DNA of 64,000 nucleotides from Stella humosa (lineage in GTDB: Bacteria; Pseudomonadota; Alphaproteobacteria; ATCC43930; Allostellaceae): NCBI RefSeq assembly GCF_006738645.1, contig NZ_AP019700.1, positions 4,074,001 through 4,138,000 on the forward strand, in the 5' to 3' direction. Below are positions 15,405-24,344 of the stretch, piece after piece. The translations under genes were made by a program, and so were the position numbers. The notes below the pieces were generated by a model. It did not search any database. It worked only from the letters and a program-made list of their open reading frames with translations, and had not been told where the DNA came from. Positions within the stretch are counted from its first letter, which is position 1; every line of letters starts with the position of its first letter.

Positions 15405-16598
15405 ATGTCCAGCGCCGCCGCCAAGCCGAAGCACCAGCCGGGCCGCCACTTCCTGCAGATCCCGGGGCCGAGCAACGTGCCCGACCGGGTGCTGCGCGCC
15501 ATCGACCGGCCGACCATGGACCATCGCGGCCCCGATTTCGGCCGCCTCGGGCGCGAGGTGCTGGACCGCCTGAAGCCGGTGTTCGGCACCGAGGGGCCGG
15601 TCATCATCTTCCCCGGCTCCGGCACCGGCGCATGGGAGGCAGCCTTGGTCAACACGCTGTCGCCCGGCGACCGCGTGCTGATGTTCGAGACCGGGCACTT
15701 CGCCACCCTGTGGCAGGAGATGGCACGCAAGCTCGGCATCGTTACGGAGTTCGTGCCGGGCGACTGGCGCTCGGGTGTCGATGCCGCCGCCATCGAGGCG
15801 CGCCTGGCCGAGGATTCGACCCATTCGATCAAGGCCGTGGCCGTTGTCCACAACGAGACCTCGACCGGCGTCACCAGCGACATCGGTGCCGTGCGCCGCG
15901 CCATCGACGCCGCCGGCCACCCCGCCCTGCTCTTCGTCGACACCGTGTCGTCGCTGGCCTCGATCGAGTATCGCCACGACGAGTGGGGCGTCGACGTGAC
16001 GGTGACCGGCTCGCAGAAGGGCCTGATGCTGCCGCCCGGCCTGGGCTTCAACGCCGTCAGCGAGAAGGCGCGGTCGGTCGCCAAGACCGCCCGCCTGCCG
16101 CGCGCCTACTGGGATTGGGAGGCGATGCTGGGCATCAACCCCACCGGCTATTTCCCGTACACGCCCGCGACCAACCTGCTCTACGGCCTGAACGAGGCCC
16201 TGATCCTGCTGGTGGAAGAAGAAGGCCTGCCGGCCGTCTTCGCCCGCCACCAGCGCCACGGCGAGGCAACCCGCCGGGCCGTGCGCACCTGGGGCCTGGA
16301 GGTGCTGTGCCGCAACCCGGCCGAATACTCCCCCGTGCTGACCGCCGTGATGACGCCCGACGGCCACGACGCCGACGCGCTGCGCGCGACCATCCTGGAG
16401 CGGTCCAACATGTCGCTCGGCAACGGCCTCGGCCGCCTGAAGGGCCGGGTGTTCCGCATCGGCCACCTGGGGGACTTCAACGACCTGATGCTGGTCGGTA
16501 CGCTGGCCGGGGTGGAGATGGGGCTGGCGACGGCGGGCGTGCCCTACACCAAGGGCGGGGTGCAGGCGGCGATGGACTATCTGGGTGGGAATAGGTAG
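15405..16598 (+). CDS. serine--glyoxylate aminotransferase (class V PLP enzyme)
   Basis: This 397-residue PLP enzyme converts glyoxylate plus serine to glycine plus hydroxypyruvate, or closely related alanine/glyoxylate chemistry. The N-terminus GRHFLQIPGPSNVP and MDHRGPDFGRL are typical of SGAT/AGT. The PLP lysine is K205 in TVTGSQKGLMLPPG, and HNETSTG (about 149-155) and DTVSSLASI (179-187) line the cofactor site. ATG 15405 follows AGGGGAT; an in-frame ATG at 15375 would lie in the operator. It is divergently transcribed from the hydroxyacid dehydrogenase and completes a glyoxylate assimilation step. Confidence 0.93.
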   Translation: MSSAAAKPKHQPGRHFLQIPGPSNVPDRVLRAIDRPTMDHRGPDFGRLGREVLDRLKPVFGTEGPVIIFPGSGTGAWEAALVNTLSPGDRVLMFETGHFATLWQEMARKLGIVTEFVPGDWRSGVDAAAIEARLAEDSTHSIKAVAVVHNETSTGVTSDIGAVRRAIDAAGHPALLFVDTVSSLASIEYRHDEWGVDVTVTGSQKGLMLPPGLGFNAVSEKARSVAKTARLPRAYWDWEAMLGINPTGYFPYTPATNLLYGLNEALILLVEEEGLPAVFARHQRHGEATRRAVRTWGLEVLCRNPAEYSPVLTAVMTPDGHDADALRATILERSNMSLGNGLGRLKGRVFRIGHLGDFNDLMLVGTLAGVEMGLATAGVPYTKGGVQAAMDYLGGNR

Positions 16599-16643
16599 CG
16601 TGAAGCACGCGAAACGCGCTTTCGAATAAAGGATTTCCAACGG

Positions 16644-18659
16644 ATGGATCCTGCTCAGGCCGCTGTCGAGGCAAGCTTCCTATTCGACCTTACCGGCAGA
16701 GTTCGTAATTTGGGATTACCGGCAAACTCCGCAAATGCGCTAGTCCCGTTGTTCGAGGCGGTCAGCAACGCAATTCACGCAGTCGAATCGCGTTGGGGAG
16801 AAAAGGTTGGTGATTTTGGCGAAGTAAAGATAGTAATTCGTCGCCGAAATGATGAAATAGATTCCAACGTAGTTGGATTTACTATTTTAGACAACGGCAT
16901 CGGTCTAACAGAAGAAAATTGGAATTCTTTTAGGACATCTGATTCTCCTCATAAGCAGATGCGAGGCGGAAAAGGAGTTGGCAGACTTTCTTGGCTCAAA
17001 GCATTCGAGAATTGTCGTATTGTGAGCATATTTAACGAATCTGGAACTATAATGCAAAGAGATTTCTTGTTTAATCTCAAACAGATAAATCCAATACAAA
17101 ACCACTCCATCAAACCATCCGCTGAAAAACTTTTGGTTGGAACAAAAGTATTCCTCGATCCATTTTTTACTAATTTTGAAGTGTACTGCCCAAAAAAGCT
17201 TTCCACTATCGCCGCAAAGCTGGTGGGGCACTTCTTGCCATACCTTGCTGTCGACAAGTGCCCCAAAATAGTGGTGGAAGATGGCCTTGAGTCAATAGAG
17301 CTGCGCGCTTACTATGGAGAAAATCAGACCAGAAATACTATTGATATAGTTACAGTAACCCTCAATGAAAACGACGGGCCGGAACAATTTTTTATACATC
17401 ATACCCTTCTAAGAAAGCAGCTGAAATTTCTTGATAGCGGCCTTCACTGGATGTTTTTTGCGGGCAATCAGCGAGTAGCTCGCCAAGATACAATAGATGG
17501 GCAACTAGGACTCCGATACGTAGGCGAAGCTGGAGATTGCGTATATATCGGCCTGATTACAGGATCATTTTTGGATAAGCACGTTAACCAAGAACGGACA
17601 AACTTTACATTCAGCAATGACATTCAAGCGGAATTGCATAAAACAGCATTGTCATACACAAAAGCTTTTCTAAACGAATATATCCAGAGAATTCGGGATC
17701 AACAAATAGCCACGGCAGATCGTGTTATCCGAGAAAATCCGCAGTTTCTGCCGTTTCGTGATCGACTGGATACTTTTGTTTCCGAAAACTTCAGTCTAAA
17801 TACGCAAGGTGAAGAAGAGATATATGTCGAACTGAGTCGTCGAAAGCTTCGTGCGAAGCGGCGTATTGACGGTCAGATTCGATCTTTGAGCAGCGATTCA
17901 CACCAGCGCATTGACGCCAGTGTACAGGAAATCACCAAAGCACTAAATGATGAGAAGAAAGGTTCTCTTGCAGAGTACGTTGTCAGGCGCAAGGCAATTC
18001 TAGAGTTACTTGACTCATCACTTGGCTACGAAGATCCTATTACGAGAAAATATTTTCGAGAAGAAGCGATACATGGACTGATCGTTCCTCTCCGCTCTGA
18101 TTCTGAAGAATTAGATTACACGCAACACAATTTGTGGATTCTGGACGATCGCTTGGCATTTTACACGTTTTTTAGATCAGACAGGCAAGGTAAAGATTTT
18201 ATCCAAGACTCTGACAGCAAAAAGGAGCCAGATCTTTCTGTGGTGTTCGAAAATGCTCTCGCGATGCGCGGAGAAAGTCAGGATGAGCCTATCATAATAG
18301 TCGAATTCAAGCGGCCGGGTAGAGATGATTTTACCGGAAATACGAACCCCGTCGCTCAAATACTAGACTATGTAGATATTTTTCGAAGCGGTTCAGCAAT
18401 AAAAGACAATAAGGGCAACCTCATTCGCCGAATAAATATGTCAACTCGCTTCGTCTGCTATATTGTCGCAGACTTCACAAACACACTTATAAAAGTCGCA
18501 AGATCTAGCATAGCAAACCATCCGACAGCGGATGGCCGCGGATACTTTGGAACGTCCATTCCTCATAACGCCACCGTTGAAATATTACCCTACGAGAAAA
18601 TAGTATCAGATGCCAAAATTAGAAATGAAGCCTTCTTTCGGCAGCTGGGTCTTTTGTGA
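16644..18659 (+). CDS. GHKL ATPase with C-terminal PD-(D/E)XK-like domain; putative defence protein
   Basis: This 671-residue, markedly AT-rich gene (roughly 40-45% G+C by eye, with ATA, AGA, TTA codons) sits inside GC-rich chromosome. The N-terminal GHKL ATPase is clear: N-box FEAVSNAIHAVE (E38, N42; the usual Asp is His45), G1 box ILDNGIGL (D83, G85, G87) and lid GGKGVGRLSW (108-117), closest in style to MutL/MORC/Hsp90-like proteins. A transducer-like middle and a charged helical region (about 370-460) follow. Near the C-terminus, EPDLSVVFENAL and IIIVEFKRP give D530 and E554-x-K556, a plausible restriction-endonuclease-like nuclease core. GHKL ATPases of this kind are known beside restriction-modification systems. 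No partner gene is present. An antiphage role is inference. Confidence 0.75.
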   Translation: MDPAQAAVEASFLFDLTGRVRNLGLPANSANALVPLFEAVSNAIHAVESRWGEKVGDFGEVKIVIRRRNDEIDSNVVGFTILDNGIGLTEENWNSFRTSDSPHKQMRGGKGVGRLSWLKAFENCRIVSIFNESGTIMQRDFLFNLKQINPIQNHSIKPSAEKLLVGTKVFLDPFFTNFEVYCPKKLSTIAAKLVGHFLPYLAVDKCPKIVVEDGLESIELRAYYGENQTRNTIDIVTVTLNENDGPEQFFIHHTLLRKQLKFLDSGLHWMFFAGNQRVARQDTIDGQLGLRYVGEAGDCVYIGLITGSFLDKHVNQERTNFTFSNDIQAELHKTALSYTKAFLNEYIQRIRDQQIATADRVIRENPQFLPFRDRLDTFVSENFSLNTQGEEEIYVELSRRKLRAKRRIDGQIRSLSSDSHQRIDASVQEITKALNDEKKGSLAEYVVRRKAILELLDSSLGYEDPITRKYFREEAIHGLIVPLRSDSEELDYTQHNLWILDDRLAFYTFFRSDRQGKDFIQDSDSKKEPDLSVVFENALAMRGESQDEPIIIVEFKRPGRDDFTGNTNPVAQILDYVDIFRSGSAIKDNKGNLIRRINMSTRFVCYIVADFTNTLIKVARSSIANHPTADGRGYFGTSIPHNATVEILPYEKIVSDAKIRNEAFFRQLGLL

Positions 18660-18729
18660 GATCTATTGAAACTTCTGGATCGGGACCAGCTTGGCCACGC
18701 CGGGACGGAGCGATAGGGAGGCAGCAGAG

Positions 18730-19149
18730 ATGTCCGTCACCGGCCGATGCTTCTGCGGCGCCGTCCGCTTCGAGTTCGGCCAGCCTCCGCTGGCCGCGCG
18801 TGCCTGCTGGTGCCGTGACTGCCAGTACCTGTCATCCGGCAACGCCTCGGTTAACGCGATCTTCCGCACCGAGGGATTCCGGCTTTCGGGCACCGTGGCG
18901 GAGTATGTCAGCCAGGCCGACAGCGGCGCCACGATGCGCCGACGCTTCTGCCCGACCTGCGGCACGCCCCTGTTCGCCCACTCGGTCGACCGGCCGGACG
19001 TGATGGTGGTGCGGGTGGGCGCGCTGGACGACCCGGCGCTGGGTCGTCCGGGCGGCTACATCTGGACCGGGTCGGCACCGGACTGGGGCCATGTCGACCC
19101 GACGCTGGAGAACTGCCCGGGGCAACCGGGGGCTGTCCGGCGCGGGTGA
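18730..19149 (+). CDS. GFA family protein (Gfa/CENP-V-type zinc fold)
   Basis: This 139-residue GFA-family protein is of the glutathione-dependent formaldehyde-activating/CENP-V fold. The zinc-binding cysteine pattern is seen as CFCGAVRFEF (residues 7-16), ACWCRDCQYLS (about 25-35) and RFCPTCGTPLF (about 76-86). Members are often annotated as glutathione-binding, but enzymatic activity is usually unproven. ATG 18730 follows GGGAGG. GC content returns to the chromosomal level here, marking the right edge of the AT-rich gene. No operon partner is evident. Confidence 0.9.
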   Translation: MSVTGRCFCGAVRFEFGQPPLAARACWCRDCQYLSSGNASVNAIFRTEGFRLSGTVAEYVSQADSGATMRRRFCPTCGTPLFAHSVDRPDVMVVRVGALDDPALGRPGGYIWTGSAPDWGHVDPTLENCPGQPGAVRRG

Positions 19150-19266
19150 GGCTGGGGTCCGTGCGTCCCCCGACTGCTCGCTTCGCTGCACGCTTGGGAT
19201 GAGGACGCTTGGTCCAATTCAAGCAAACAGCAGCAAGTAGTCGAGAGATGCGACGGCGGCCGTGCC

Positions 19267-19752
19267 TTACTTCTTGCGGTGATAGTGCGCGGTCATGATC
19301 GGCACCCACTGCCCGTCGTCGCCCTGCATCAGCGAGCGCAGCACGCGGTGGTCGGCGTCGATCATCTCGACGATGTCCTGGTAGCTGGCGGTCTTGGTCA
19401 TGTCGGCGAAGTTGGGGCCAGTGGCGTGCAGCGTCAGCACGCGGCGGTCGGCGTCGAGCGTGCCCTCATAGACCCAGAGGTTCGTCATCATCGAGCCGAT
19501 GAAGGTGCCGACGAACTTGCCCTTGGCCGGGTCGAAGCCCAGCGTGATGATCGTCGTGGTGGGGCCGCTGCCGTCCGGCATCTCGCCCTTGCCCTCGCCC
19601 ATCACCCACATCCCCTGGATCGAGCGCACCGTCTCGGTGAACTGGTTCTTCACCGGCGGCTGGTCGGGGCCCATGCTGCAATCGCCCTCGCCCGTCCACT
19701 CTCCAACGAGCTGCTCCAGCCAGCGATGCTCTTCCTGCGGCTTGCCCATCAT
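19267..19752 (-). CDS. DUF1579 domain-containing protein
   Basis: This 161-residue protein matches the DUF1579 family: [17 protein letters not shown] near the N-terminus, [20 protein letters not shown] in the middle and a C-terminal AHYHRKK. The family is a lipocalin-like beta barrel of unknown function, often under ArsR regulators beside SRPBCC or glyoxalase genes. The start is ATG 19752, behind GGAGG with 8-nt spacing. An ArsR-like operator overlaps the upstream gap at 19783-19796, and the ABC exporter genes diverge from it. Confidence 0.85.
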   Translation of the reverse strand: MMGKPQEEHRWLEQLVGEWTGEGDCSMGPDQPPVKNQFTETVRSIQGMWVMGEGKGEMPDGSGPTTTIITLGFDPAKGKFVGTFIGSMMTNLWVYEGTLDADRRVLTLHATGPNFADMTKTASYQDIVEMIDADHRVLRSLMQGDDGQWVPIMTAHYHRKK

Positions 19753-19782
19753 GCTCCGTTCCTCCGGATGGTCGACATTTGT

Positions 19783-19796
19783 TAACTGAATGGTTA
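19783..19796. promoter_or_regulatory. candidate ArsR-type operator overlapping a -10 element
   Basis: TAACTGAATGGTTA is an inverted repeat (TAAC...GTTA). On the minus strand it reads AACCATTCAGTT, one base from the AACCATTnGGTT pattern bound by ArsR-family repressors. A consensus TATAAT for rightward transcription lies at 19797-19802. No ArsR gene is in the window. Confidence 0.45.
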
Positions 19797-19872
19797 TATA
19801 ATCGACCAACCTACCGGCGTCAACCGGCCGCCCCCACATGGGGAGCAACCCCACCCCAGGTGCCCCGCCCGC

Positions 19873-20795
<923 letters not shown>

Positions 20796-20799
<4 letters not shown>

Positions 20800-21557
20800 A
20801 CATCCGCGGCATCTATGCCATCTATCGCTTCGAGATGGCGCGCACCGGGCGCACGCTGCTGCAAAGCATCGTCTCGCCCGTCATCTCGACCGCGCTCTAT
20901 TTCGTGGTCTTCGGCGCGGCCATCGGCTCGCGCATCCAGCAGGTGGACGGCGTCGCCTACGGCGCCTTCATCGTGCCGGGGCTGATCATGCTGTCGCTGC
21001 TGACGCACAGCATCTCCAACGCATCCTTCGGGATCTATTTCCCCAAGTTCGTCGGCACGATCTACGAGCTGCTGTCGGCCCCCGTCTCGTTCGCCGAGGC
21101 CGTCATCGCCTATGTGGGCGCGGCCGCCACCAAGTCGATCATCCTCGGCATCATCATCCTGGCGACGGCCGCCCTCTTCGTGCCGCTGCGGATCGAGCAT
21201 CCGTTCTGGATGCTGGGCTTCCTCGTGCTGACCGCCGTCACCTTCAGCCTCTTCGGCTTCGTCATCGGCATCTGGGCGGACGGGTTCGAGAAGCTGCAGT
21301 TCGTGCCGACCCTGGTCGTCACCCCGCTCACCTTCCTCGGCGGCAGCTTCTACTCGATCGACATGCTGCCCCCCTTCTGGCAGTGGGTCAGCCTGTTCAA
21401 CCCGGTCGTCTATCTCGTCAGCGGCTTCCGCTGGAGCTTCCACGGCACGGCCGATGTCGGCATCGTCTTCAGCGTCGCCATGACGCTGGCGATCCTGGCC
21501 GCCTGCCTCGGCGTGGTGTGGTGGATCTTCAAGACCGGCTGGCGGCTGAAGAACTGA
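20796..21557 (+). CDS. ABC-2 type exporter, permease subunit
   Basis: This 253-residue integral membrane subunit has six predicted hydrophobic segments, in an ABC-2 arrangement. The family features are visible in [37 protein letters not shown] and [18 protein letters not shown]. It starts at ATG 20796 inside the ATPase stop. With the ATPase it would form a homodimeric exporter of the NodJ/DrrB type. The open frame extends far upstream only because of overlapping GC-rich sequence; the ATGA overlap and protein alignment fix the start. Confidence 0.92.
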
Positions 21558-21621
21558 GGCAACCGGGAGCCACCCTGCGGCGTTGACGGGACAAGCCCCA
21601 ACGAACGCAGGAGACCCGGCC

Positions 21622-22185
21622 ATGGTCGCGTTGCGCGCCAGCCTGACTGCCGTCGCCCTGACCGCCGCCCTGGCGACGGCGGCGGCCCTTCCCCATTCCG
21701 CCGCCCTGGCCCAGGGCGCGCCCGCCGTCGCGGCCCCCGCGGCCAAGCTCGACCCGGCGACCGAGAACTATGTGAAGGAATCGGCGCGCCAGGACCGCAC
21801 CGCCATCGACGCCAGCAAGCTGGTGCTGGAGATGTCGGCCCGCACGCCGGTGCGCGAGGCGGCCAAGAAGGTGCTGGACGAGCGGACCAAGGCGCAGCAC
21901 CGCCTGACCACCGCCACCACTGTCCAGGCCCTGGGCCTGCGCCCAGACAAGGCAGGCGATGACGGCGAGGCGGTGGAGGCCCTGCGCAAGACCGCACCCG
22001 AGGGCGTCGACCGCGCCTATCTGCGCCTGGCGATCGAGAACCACGAGGCGACCCTGCGCCTGCAGGAGAGCTATGGCCGCGACGGCGCCAACGACGCGCT
22101 CCGTTCGCACGCCATGGCGGCCGCGATCGAGATCGAGGCCCGCATCGGCGACCTGAAGCGCCTGGCGGCCGAGCTCGACGGCTAG
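21622..22185 (+). CDS. DUF4142 domain-containing secreted protein
   Basis: This 187-residue protein has an N-terminal signal (MVALRASLTAVALTAALATA, predicted cleavage after HSAALAQ). A helical DUF4142 domain, a ferritin-like four-helix bundle, follows: NYVKESARQDRTAIDASKLV, then VREAAKKVLDERTKAQHRL and AIENHEATLRLQESYG. It is probably periplasmic and its function unknown; relatives are stress- or stationary-phase-associated. GCAGGAG precedes the ATG; an earlier ATG is possible but would spoil the signal peptide. It lies 64 nt after the exporter, likely its own unit. Confidence 0.85.
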   Translation: MVALRASLTAVALTAALATAAALPHSAALAQGAPAVAAPAAKLDPATENYVKESARQDRTAIDASKLVLEMSARTPVREAAKKVLDERTKAQHRLTTATTVQALGLRPDKAGDDGEAVEALRKTAPEGVDRAYLRLAIENHEATLRLQESYGRDGANDALRSHAMAAAIEIEARIGDLKRLAAELDG

Positions 22186-22201
22186 TCCTCTACCCCACGT
22201 C

Positions 22202-22220
22202 CCGGGACCTCGCGTCCCGG
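22202..22220 (+). terminator. hairpin downstream of the DUF4142 gene
   Basis: CCGGGAC (22202-22208) pairs with GTCCCGG (22214-22220) around a 5-nt loop. No T-run follows, so it may be a 3'-end stabiliser rather than an intrinsic terminator. Confidence 0.4.
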
Positions 22221-22290
22221 CGCGCCACCTTGCGCCGGACGCGAGCCGTTCCCACCTTTTCTCGCGAAACTCACGAAGGGATGAACCCCG

Positions 22291-22497
22291 ATGCGTCAGA
22301 TCCTGTCCTTGCTGGTAGCCGCGGTGGCAGCCGCCGCCGTGGTCATGCTGGTGGTGACGGTGTTGAGCGGCGTGTTGTGGTTCTTTGGCATCGTCATCGC
22401 CTTCCTGATCGTGGGCGGCGTGATCTATGCCCTGCTGACCGGCCGCTCCAAGACGACCGTGACGGTGCAGCGCCCGCCGCCGCCCTGGAAGCAGTAG
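22291..22497 (+). CDS. small membrane protein
   Basis: This 68-residue protein is dominated by two hydrophobic stretches (about residues 3-27 and 29-50: LVAAVAAAAVVMLVVTVL and WFFGIVIAFLIVGGVIYALL). A short basic, proline-rich C-terminus (SKTTVTVQRPPPPWKQ) follows that is probably cytoplasmic. No family is recognised. The ATG at 22291 gives a signal-anchor-like start. It sits alone between the DUF4142 gene and the convergent nitronate monooxygenase-like gene. Confidence 0.6.
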   Translation: MRQILSLLVAAVAAAAVVMLVVTVLSGVLWFFGIVIAFLIVGGVIYALLTGRSKTTVTVQRPPPPWKQ

Positions 22498-22503
22498 CGC
22501 CAG

Positions 22504-22521
22504 GGCGGGGACCCACCCGCC
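22504..22521. terminator. bidirectional hairpin between convergent genes
   Basis: GGCGGG (22504-22509) pairs with CCCGCC (22516-22521), loop GACCCA, in the 34-nt gap between two convergent stops. It lacks a T-tract. Confidence 0.35.
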
Positions 22522-22531
22522 GGGCCAGGCC

Positions 22532-23563
22532 CTAACCAGCCGGCGGTCGCAGGCGGTCCATGCGGTCGCGGGCGCGGGCGGCGTCCGTCAGGATCTCGGC
22601 CAGGATGTCGGCCACCGGCTTGATCGCGTCCGCGAACGCCGCCGACTGGCCCATCGACAGGATCCCCCGCTCCCAGTCGCCGGTCGTGTAGGCGTCGCGC
22701 GCGTTCGTGCCGCGGACGTGCGGCATGTAGAGCGCGAAATCGCGCTCGCCGGCCGCCTCCAGCTCTGCCACCGCGCGGGCCGCCGTGTTGTCGAGGCAGC
22801 GATAGGTGTTGCGGAAGCTGGCCATGACCAGGCGCGAATCCGCCTCCGTCGTCGCCAGCACCTTCTGCTTGTAGTCCGCGTGCGCCCAGACCTCGCTCGC
22901 CACCGTCATGCGCGAGCCCATGACGATCGCGTCGGCACCCAGCCCCAGGGCGCCTACAAGCTGCTCGCCGCAGCCGATGCCGCCGCCGAGCGCGAAGGGA
23001 ATCCGGAACGACCGGGCGGCGAGTGCCCCCTGGACCATCGTGCCGACGAAATGCAGGCCGGGATGGCCGCCGCATTCCTGGCCGACGATGGCCAGCGCGT
23101 CGACGCCAGCCTTTTCCGCGCGGAGGCCGTGGCGCACGGCCGAGACCTTGTGCAGGACGATGCAGCCGGCCGCCTTCAGCTTCGGCAGGAAGGCTTCGGG
23201 CGTGTTGCCGGCGGTCTCGATCAGGCGCACGCCCTCGTCCGCCAGGATGTCGATGTAGCGGTCGAGGACCGCGTTCTCCTCCGCCCGGCCGGAGATGAAG
23301 AGGTTGACGCCGAAGGGCTTGCCGCCGGTCAGCTCGGCGCACAGGCGCAGTTCGGCCCGGAAGGCATCGAAGTCCGGGAAGGTGCGGGCGGTGATGAAGC
23401 CCATGGCGCCGGCATTGACCGCGGCCGCGACATAGCGCGCGTCGGCCAGCCACATCAGCCCGCCGCAGAGGATCGGGTGGCGGATGCCGAAGAGGCGCGT
23501 GATCGGCGTCTCGAACAGCGGCTGGTCGAGGATCGCCCGGTCGAGGATATCGGTGTCGCTCAC
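22532..23563 (-). CDS. nitronate monooxygenase-family FMN enzyme
   Basis: This 343-residue FMN-binding TIM-barrel protein belongs to the 2-nitropropane dioxygenase/nitronate monooxygenase family. The N-terminal ITRLFGIRHPILCGGLMWLAD is typical, as are VNAGAMGFITA and ALAIVGQECGGHPG. The phosphate-binding LGGGIGCGEQLVGALGLGADAIVMGSR follows near residue 210. The GTG start at 23563 overlaps the TGA of the upstream enoyl-CoA hydratase (GTGA). Many such genes next to CoA enzymes and transporters act on unsaturated or nitro acids; the true substrate is unknown. It is the last gene of the TAXI-TRAP operon. Confidence 0.9.
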   Translation of the reverse strand: MSDTDILDRAILDQPLFETPITRLFGIRHPILCGGLMWLADARYVAAAVNAGAMGFITARTFPDFDAFRAELRLCAELTGGKPFGVNLFISGRAEENAVLDRYIDILADEGVRLIETAGNTPEAFLPKLKAAGCIVLHKVSAVRHGLRAEKAGVDALAIVGQECGGHPGLHFVGTMVQGALAARSFRIPFALGGGIGCGEQLVGALGLGADAIVMGSRMTVASEVWAHADYKQKVLATTEADSRLVMASFRNTYRCLDNTAARAVAELEAAGERDFALYMPHVRGTNARDAYTTGDWERGILSMGQSAAFADAIKPVADILAEILTDAARARDRMDRLRPPAG

Positions 23564-24344
23564 CGCTCTGCCCCGTCGTCGGCGCGAAAGACAGGCTTGC
23601 GCTTCTCGAAGAAGGCGCTGCGGCCCTCGGCGTGGTCGGCGCTGCCGAAGGCCACCGTCTGGGCCAGCGCCTCCATCTCCAGTGCCGCCTCCAGCGAGGT
23701 CGGCATCTGGGCCATCTGCTGCTTGGTCATGGCCCAGGCCGCCGCTGGCAGGTTCGCCAGCAGCCCCGCCTGGGCCAGGGCGGCCGCCTGCACCTCGCCA
23801 TCGGGCACGACCCGGTCGACCAGGCCGATCGCCAGCGCCTCGGCCGACTTCACCACGGCCGCGGTGTTGAACAGGCGGGCGGCATGGCCGGCGCCCACCC
23901 GACGCGGCAGGGTGTGGAACAGGCCATAGTCCGGCACCAGCCCGACCTTGAAATAGGGGAAGCCGATCATCGCCCCCTCGCCCATGACGATGGCGTCGGC
24001 GAAAGGGCAAGCCCGCCCGCCCCCATCGCCGGCCCCTCGATCGCGGCCACGATGGGCTTCTCGGCGGCGGCCAGCATGCGCAGCATCCGGTGGCTGGCCT
24101 TCATGCGGGCGCGCGCCACCTCGGCCGTCATTGTGCCCATGGAGGAGAGGTCGCCGCCGGCACAGAAGGCGCCATTGGCCCCGGTCAGGACGATGGCGCG
24201 CACGGCCGGGTCGGCGAGCGCCGCCTCGATCTCGACCGACAGCGCCTGGCGGAGTGCCGCCGACAGCGCGTTGCGCTTGGCCGGGTCGTCCAGGAGGATG
24301 CGGGCGATGCCGGGGGCTGGCCGTTCGCTGCGGGCGAGCGCCAT
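23560..24344 (-). pseudogene. enoyl-CoA hydratase/isomerase, interrupted by a frameshift
   Basis: Two frames together encode one crotonase-fold protein of ~260 residues. The N-terminal 125-codon part (ATG 24344; IARILLDDPAKRNALSAALR, then TGANGAFCAGGDLSSMG and the EGPAMGAGG oxyanion region) ends early at 23967. The rest (ACPFADAIVMGEGAMIGFPY to the stop at 23560) continues in another frame. The join falls near 24001-24016 and is explained by one missing base. No slippery heptamer is present, so programmed frameshifting is unlikely. It is either a real mutation or a sequencing error. The gene shares one base with the permease stop (TGATG) and overlaps the next gene. Confidence 0.8.

Noticed and set aside
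12117-16598. A 1493-codon plus-strand frame that includes the aminotransferase
   Set aside because: Only the last 397 codons from ATG 15405 are conserved protein. The upstream part is antisense to the dehydrogenase.
16599-18729. Prophage or integrated element carrying the AT-rich gene
   Set aside because: No integrase, transposase, tRNA, or flanking direct repeats were found at the edges. Only a single gene differs in composition.
19150-19266. Possible gene or RNA in the gap after the GFA gene
   Set aside because: No frame with a ribosome site, no clear hairpin with a T-run. The sequence has no recognisable feature.
23990-24020. Programmed -1 frameshift signal in the enoyl-CoA hydratase
   Set aside because: The codons at the join (GGG CTT GCC CTT TCG) do not form an X XXY YYZ slippery heptamer and no strong downstream stem is visible. 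A plain frameshift or base error is simpler.
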